This document shows positions 60,579-64,000 of a DNA stretch of 64,000 nt, one piece after another. How positions within the stretch are numbered: the stretch's first letter is position 1; each line of letters begins with the position of its first letter. A program made the translations under genes and the position numbers. The notes under the pieces are model-generated. The model did not search any database, was not told where the DNA came from, and saw only the letters and a program-made list of their open reading frames with translations. Source of the stretch: Liolophura sinensis (Eukaryota; Mollusca; Polyplacophora; Chitonida; Chitonidae); assembly GCF_032854445.1 (NCBI RefSeq), contig NC_088300.1, positions 19,079,608 through 19,143,607 on the forward strand, given 5' to 3'.

Positions 60579-60676
60579 TATATTATAATATACTATACTA
60601 TAGTTACACTATGCTATACAATACTCTACTCTACTCTACTATGCAATACTATACTATGCTCTACTCTACTCTACTC
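60579..60676. repeat. TATAG/CTACT low-complexity array, right part
   Basis: TATACTATAGTTACACTATG-type repeats grade into CTCTACTCTACTCTA. It directly borders the polymerase pseudogene. Confidence 0.75.
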
Positions 60677-60683
60677 TTTTTAT

Positions 60684-63400
60684 AGAGTCGAACCCCGAAC
60701 CAACCCAACCCCCTGGACTATCTCCTGCTTAGCAGTGCCAGCGAGAATGACATACGCCAACTGTATCGGCAGGATTGGCGTTCCATCCGCAAGCAATTCC
60801 ATTGTGGCAGGCCGGTGCAGAACTTGTGCAACTACCGGCTCAGCGATCTCGGAGCCATGGAGGCCTATCTGGGCGCAGCAACAACGGCTCAACACGAAAT
60901 GGATCGTAGACCTATTGCCTAAAGTGTTTCTTTTTGTTCACAAACTACCCCATCAGCCCATCGGTGAGGGCAGGTTAATGTTACCGCCTTACTTGGCGGG
61001 AGACAAGGGGCTGCAGACGCTAGTGGAGGAGCTCATGGACCTTATAAGGACCATTTGTGTTTGTTTCGGTGTTTGGCCGTGCATCTAGACAAAGCCGACC
61101 CCAAAAAGTGAGAGAACCAGGCTCGACATCACCACCTAATTTATCTGGAAGTGGTACAACTCGGCCAACTATGACCTGAACTTCATCAAGCAACAACTTT
61201 ACCCCCATCTGGTCAAGGCCGGTGATTTGGAGTGTTTCATCAAGCGTAACAACAATCACATATCCCTCAGCACGCCGCAGTTGACATTTCTGGATATTCG
61301 AGTTACAGTTACGACAAGTGGGTTAAAGCTTGCGACTGTAGCGTCACCAAAGGTAAGTTTTGTTACAGCTACATAGACTCTCTCGCCCGGCTGGAGGAAA
61401 CGGTGCTCCCACCCCGCCAGGCTTTAGATAACGATCTCACCCACCAGCCGTGCACGGCATGCGTACAGTAAAAGACTTGCTGCGGTGGTAGAACAACCTG
61501 GACGTGATCCCCTTCATGGGGGCGGCGGAGAAGATGGTGGCGTTCTACCAAACCATGAACGCCGAGCTCTTCAGACTGTATTAGCATACCAGTTTCCCGA
61601 TTTCCGCTCCATGTTCACGCTCAGTGGTGAGAAAGACAAAGACATGCACGACTGCCTGAAGAAAAACATCGTGGGCGGGCAGAGCATCGTTTTCCATCGT
61701 TGCCACGAACGAGACGTGAAACGTATACTGGGAGGTAAGCTCTGTCAGCGGATCGTTGAGTTCGAAAAATGGCTGGACTGGCAGTAGCACCAGCCGGGGA
61801 TTCCCATCCGCCACCGGCTCAACCATACGGAGAAACGATTGCTGATCGCCAATGGGTTTGCCCACATCGATGGACGTCACACCGTCTTCCAGTTCCACGG
61901 TTGCTATAACCACTACCACGGCTGTCACCTGAATCATCCACGACAGGGTGAGCTGTACTACAACGACCGGCGAGGGCTGACACGACAAGACTTGCTCCGG
62001 GAAGTGGACAACGACGAAGCGTACGTCCAGTCCCAGGGGGAGAAGCTAAAATCCATATGGGAGTGGGAGTTTCTCGGCCTGCAGAGAACGAACCCGGCCT
62101 AGCGCGCCTTCCTGCAGCGGTATGGCTTACCCCCGTCACAGCGACAGCCCAAGACACAGGCTCAGCTGATGGATGCTGTCTTCCAAGGCCGGTTGTTTGG
62201 ATTCGTCGAAAGCGACATCCACGTGTCGGATCATCTCAAACCAGACTTTGCGGAATGTCCACCCATATTTAGAAATATCGATGTCATCCGAGAGGACATA
62301 GGCCCCACTATGGCGGAGTTCGCTCGGGTTAATGACATTATGCCGGTTTCAGGCGAATGCTGTACGGAAATTCTGCTGGCTATCCAGTTGTTGCAATGGT
62401 ACCTAGCTCCCGGGTTGGTAATGACCCGCGTCTACCAAGTGATGGAGTACACGCCCTAGCGAGCTTTCCAAAAATTTGCGGACGCCATCACCCAAGCTCG
62501 GCCAGAAGGGGACACCGACCCTTCCAAGGCTGTCGTCAGGCAAACGATGAAGTTGTTAGGAAATTCTGGCTATGGTAAAACCGTGACAAACCAAGACCAG
62601 CATGTGGATGTGAAAATCCGTGACCTGCCGAAGACGCCACAGTTACTGGAGAGTCTACAGTGCTGTACCGTCGACCAAATCGATGACGACACCTTCGAAG
62701 TGGCGAGCAGCAAGAGGACCATTTGTTACAACCTACAATTGCAAAAAGGATGTATGGTGTACCAATACGCCAAACTCCGTATGTTGGAGTTTTTCTATGA
62801 TTTTATGGCTCGTTTTTTTGAGAAGGCTGATTGGCAATACTGTGAGACGGATTCCGCGTACATGACCCGATCTGACCCGAACTGGGAATCCATGGTTAAA
62901 CCTGAGGTGCAGGCGGTATACGAGGCGGAGCGGGACAAATGGTTGCCTCGACGGGACCACTACGGCTTTGATAAACGCACTCCCGGGCTCTTCAAAGTCG
63001 AGTGCCCTGGTGACGCTATCGTCAGTTTGTGTTCGAAGGCATACTATTGCTAAGGCGGTTTGTCGAACAGTATATATAAGCGTCATGTCCGACATTCGTA
63101 TACCATTCGTAGTCCGGTAAGCGCGTTCCAAGTCGATAATCGCAAAATCCAATACTTGTTCTCCCACGAAGGCGTTAACGCTCGAGGGGTGGACAAGGAC
63201 GTTTACCTCCCCGTGTTCTGCAACCACCATAGCGCGAGTGGTGTGAACCGAGGTATGCGTATGCGGGGAAACAGTATGTGTTCCTACACGCAGCACAAAT
63301 ATAAGCGTCAAGTCCGACATTCATATACCATTGGTAGTCCGTAAAGGGCGTTCCAAGTCGATAATCGCAAGATCCATTTCCAAAACAAAGGCAAAGGTAT
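60684..63400 (+). pseudogene. Protein-primed family B DNA polymerase of a Maverick/Polinton-like element, decayed
   Basis: Family features appear in order but in shifting frames. Exonuclease-like NYDLNF is at 61167, FCYSYIDSLARLEE near 61355, NNLDVIPF at 61492, NIVGGQSIVFHRCHE near 61665, a Cys/His segment FHGCYNHYHGCHL at 61893, and FGFVESDI with CPPIFRN near 62200-62270. Motif B KLLGNSGYGKT is at 62550, the motif C region CETDSAYM at 62841, and PGLFKVECPGD near 62980. The longest clean stretch is 62547-63053. Many stops and shifts interrupt it (for example TAG near 61785, 62100, 62457 and TAA at 63051). The enzyme would replicate the element's linear genome from a protein primer. The segment expected to hold motif A is not visible between 61735 and 61790, and motif C has Glu in place of the first Asp. 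It is inactive. Confidence 0.85.
63075..63376 (+). repeat. Direct repeat of about 77 bp, 225 bp apart
   Basis: TATAAGCGTCATGTCCGACA through GCGTTCCAAGTCGATAATCG at 63075-63151 recurs at 63300-63376 with about 8 differences. The first copy overlaps the polymerase C-terminal coding sequence, so the second is a partial duplicate. Confidence 0.88.
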
Positions 63401-63414
63401 GTAAGAAATTATAC

Positions 63415-63421
63415 AAATAAA
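63415..63421 (+). terminator. Candidate polyadenylation signal after the polymerase
   Basis: AAATAAAA in AT-rich sequence between the convergent polymerase and protease remnants. Only the hexamer supports it. Confidence 0.25.
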
Positions 63422-63672
63422 AGAAGCTTTTAATTATTTTTACGGAAAGCGCAAAGTGCTGCCAGACAGTGCGACGACTACCTGGATATTTGACCTGACT
63501 ATCATCGGCGTTTATGTATGCCACTTATATGGTATTGCCGTGAAGTTTAAAATAAATCAAAAACCACTGTATGCGAGTGTCATTTTCTCTTTATTTTTTT
63601 ATTTCATAACATGTCGAACAGGAACAAAACAAAACATGGAAAGATCGTTATTACAGCCAACTGGCTGGTGGA

Positions 63673-63879
63673 GTGATAAAAAAACGGGGGCTGGACCCCA
63701 AATTGGCCATCCACCCAATCGAATACCATTAAGTCATTATCGTACGTCGTGCGCGAGGAATTCAACGTAAGTACAATAGTGTCCATGGGACGACCTCGAG
63801 CCCGTTGGGTTAAGTAATACACACAATATTGCCCACACACGGCCGTGTCCAGACTCTGCAGCTGCCGATCATTCCACCT
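63673..63879 (-). pseudogene. Adenain-like cysteine protease fragment of the same element
   Basis: On the minus strand the frame reads WNDRQLQSLDTAVCGQYCVY, then YLTQRARGRPMDTIV and NDLMVFDWV. This matches the C-terminal part of the adenovirus-type maturation protease used by Maverick/Polinton elements, with CGQYC around the catalytic Cys. An in-frame stop lies immediately upstream (63882-63880), and the His/Asp portion is not recognisable in the remaining 118 bases, so the gene is broken or shifted. It is convergent with the polymerase. In the family it processes capsid precursors, which is why it identifies the element class. Confidence 0.75.
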
Positions 63880-64000
63880 CTATTGGTGTGTTCTCGGGTT
63901 GAGCTAATCGGTGATATCGGTATGGAGGGGTGGCAGTCAGTACAAATCAGGTATTCTCCCCAGAGACGCGGTGGGTCTGGGCACACGTCTATGAGGACGG

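Noticed and set aside
62733-63320. 195-codon minus-strand frame
   Set aside because: It is antisense to the best-preserved part of the polymerase, whose motifs B and C read on the plus strand.

Overview
The window looks like nuclear DNA of a marine invertebrate, most likely a lophotrochozoan and probably a mollusc. Genes have GT-AG introns of 0.7 to 11 kb with AT-rich flanks. At least 17 copies of one tRNA-derived SINE with an (AAAT)n or poly-A tail are scattered through it. There is also a Penelope-like retroelement with a GIY-YIG nuclease, several minisatellites, and a decayed Maverick/Polinton-type element. The species call rests on how familiar this SINE looks to me from mollusc sequence, not on a search.

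Layout. 1-61 holds the probable last coding exon of a plus-strand gene that starts outside the window; two polyadenylation signals follow within 620 bp. 2144-9304 is the 3' part of a second plus-strand gene. I joined five exons (2144-2306, 3372-3512, 4869-7527, 8516-8596, 9257-9304) by splice sites and matching phase. It has a ubiquitin-interacting-motif-like helix and one very large Ser/Asn/Gln-rich exon; I could not name it. 9305-20560 is gene-poor but contains a MITE-like pair member, another short inverted-repeat element and a broken Penelope-like element (14882-16175).

21121-34978 is a complete three-exon globin gene of 154 residues. Its introns fall at the classical globin positions B12.2 and G7.0. 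The haem-binding histidines E7 and F8 are present, but the CD1 residue is Trp where Phe is expected. A TATA box and a possible non-coding first exon lie upstream. Intron 1 is about 11 kb and holds two minisatellites (29 bp and 51 bp units), degenerate repeats, SINEs and the second MITE copy.

34979-57500 is gene-poor: SINEs of two families, tandem repeats (31, about 55 and 41 bp units) and two pairs of dispersed repeats of unknown type. At 57536-58138 a TATA box and GC-rich leader precede a C2H2 zinc-finger exon that ends in a strong splice donor but has a broken second finger. After it, 58191-60125 is a segmental tandem duplication whose last copy was later split by a SINE. From about 60684 to the right edge lies a protein-primed type family B DNA polymerase pseudogene, with an adenain-like cysteine protease fragment on the opposite strand. 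Together they identify a decayed Maverick/Polinton-like element that runs out of the window.

The genes do not form a pathway; they are independent eukaryotic loci with mobile DNA between them.
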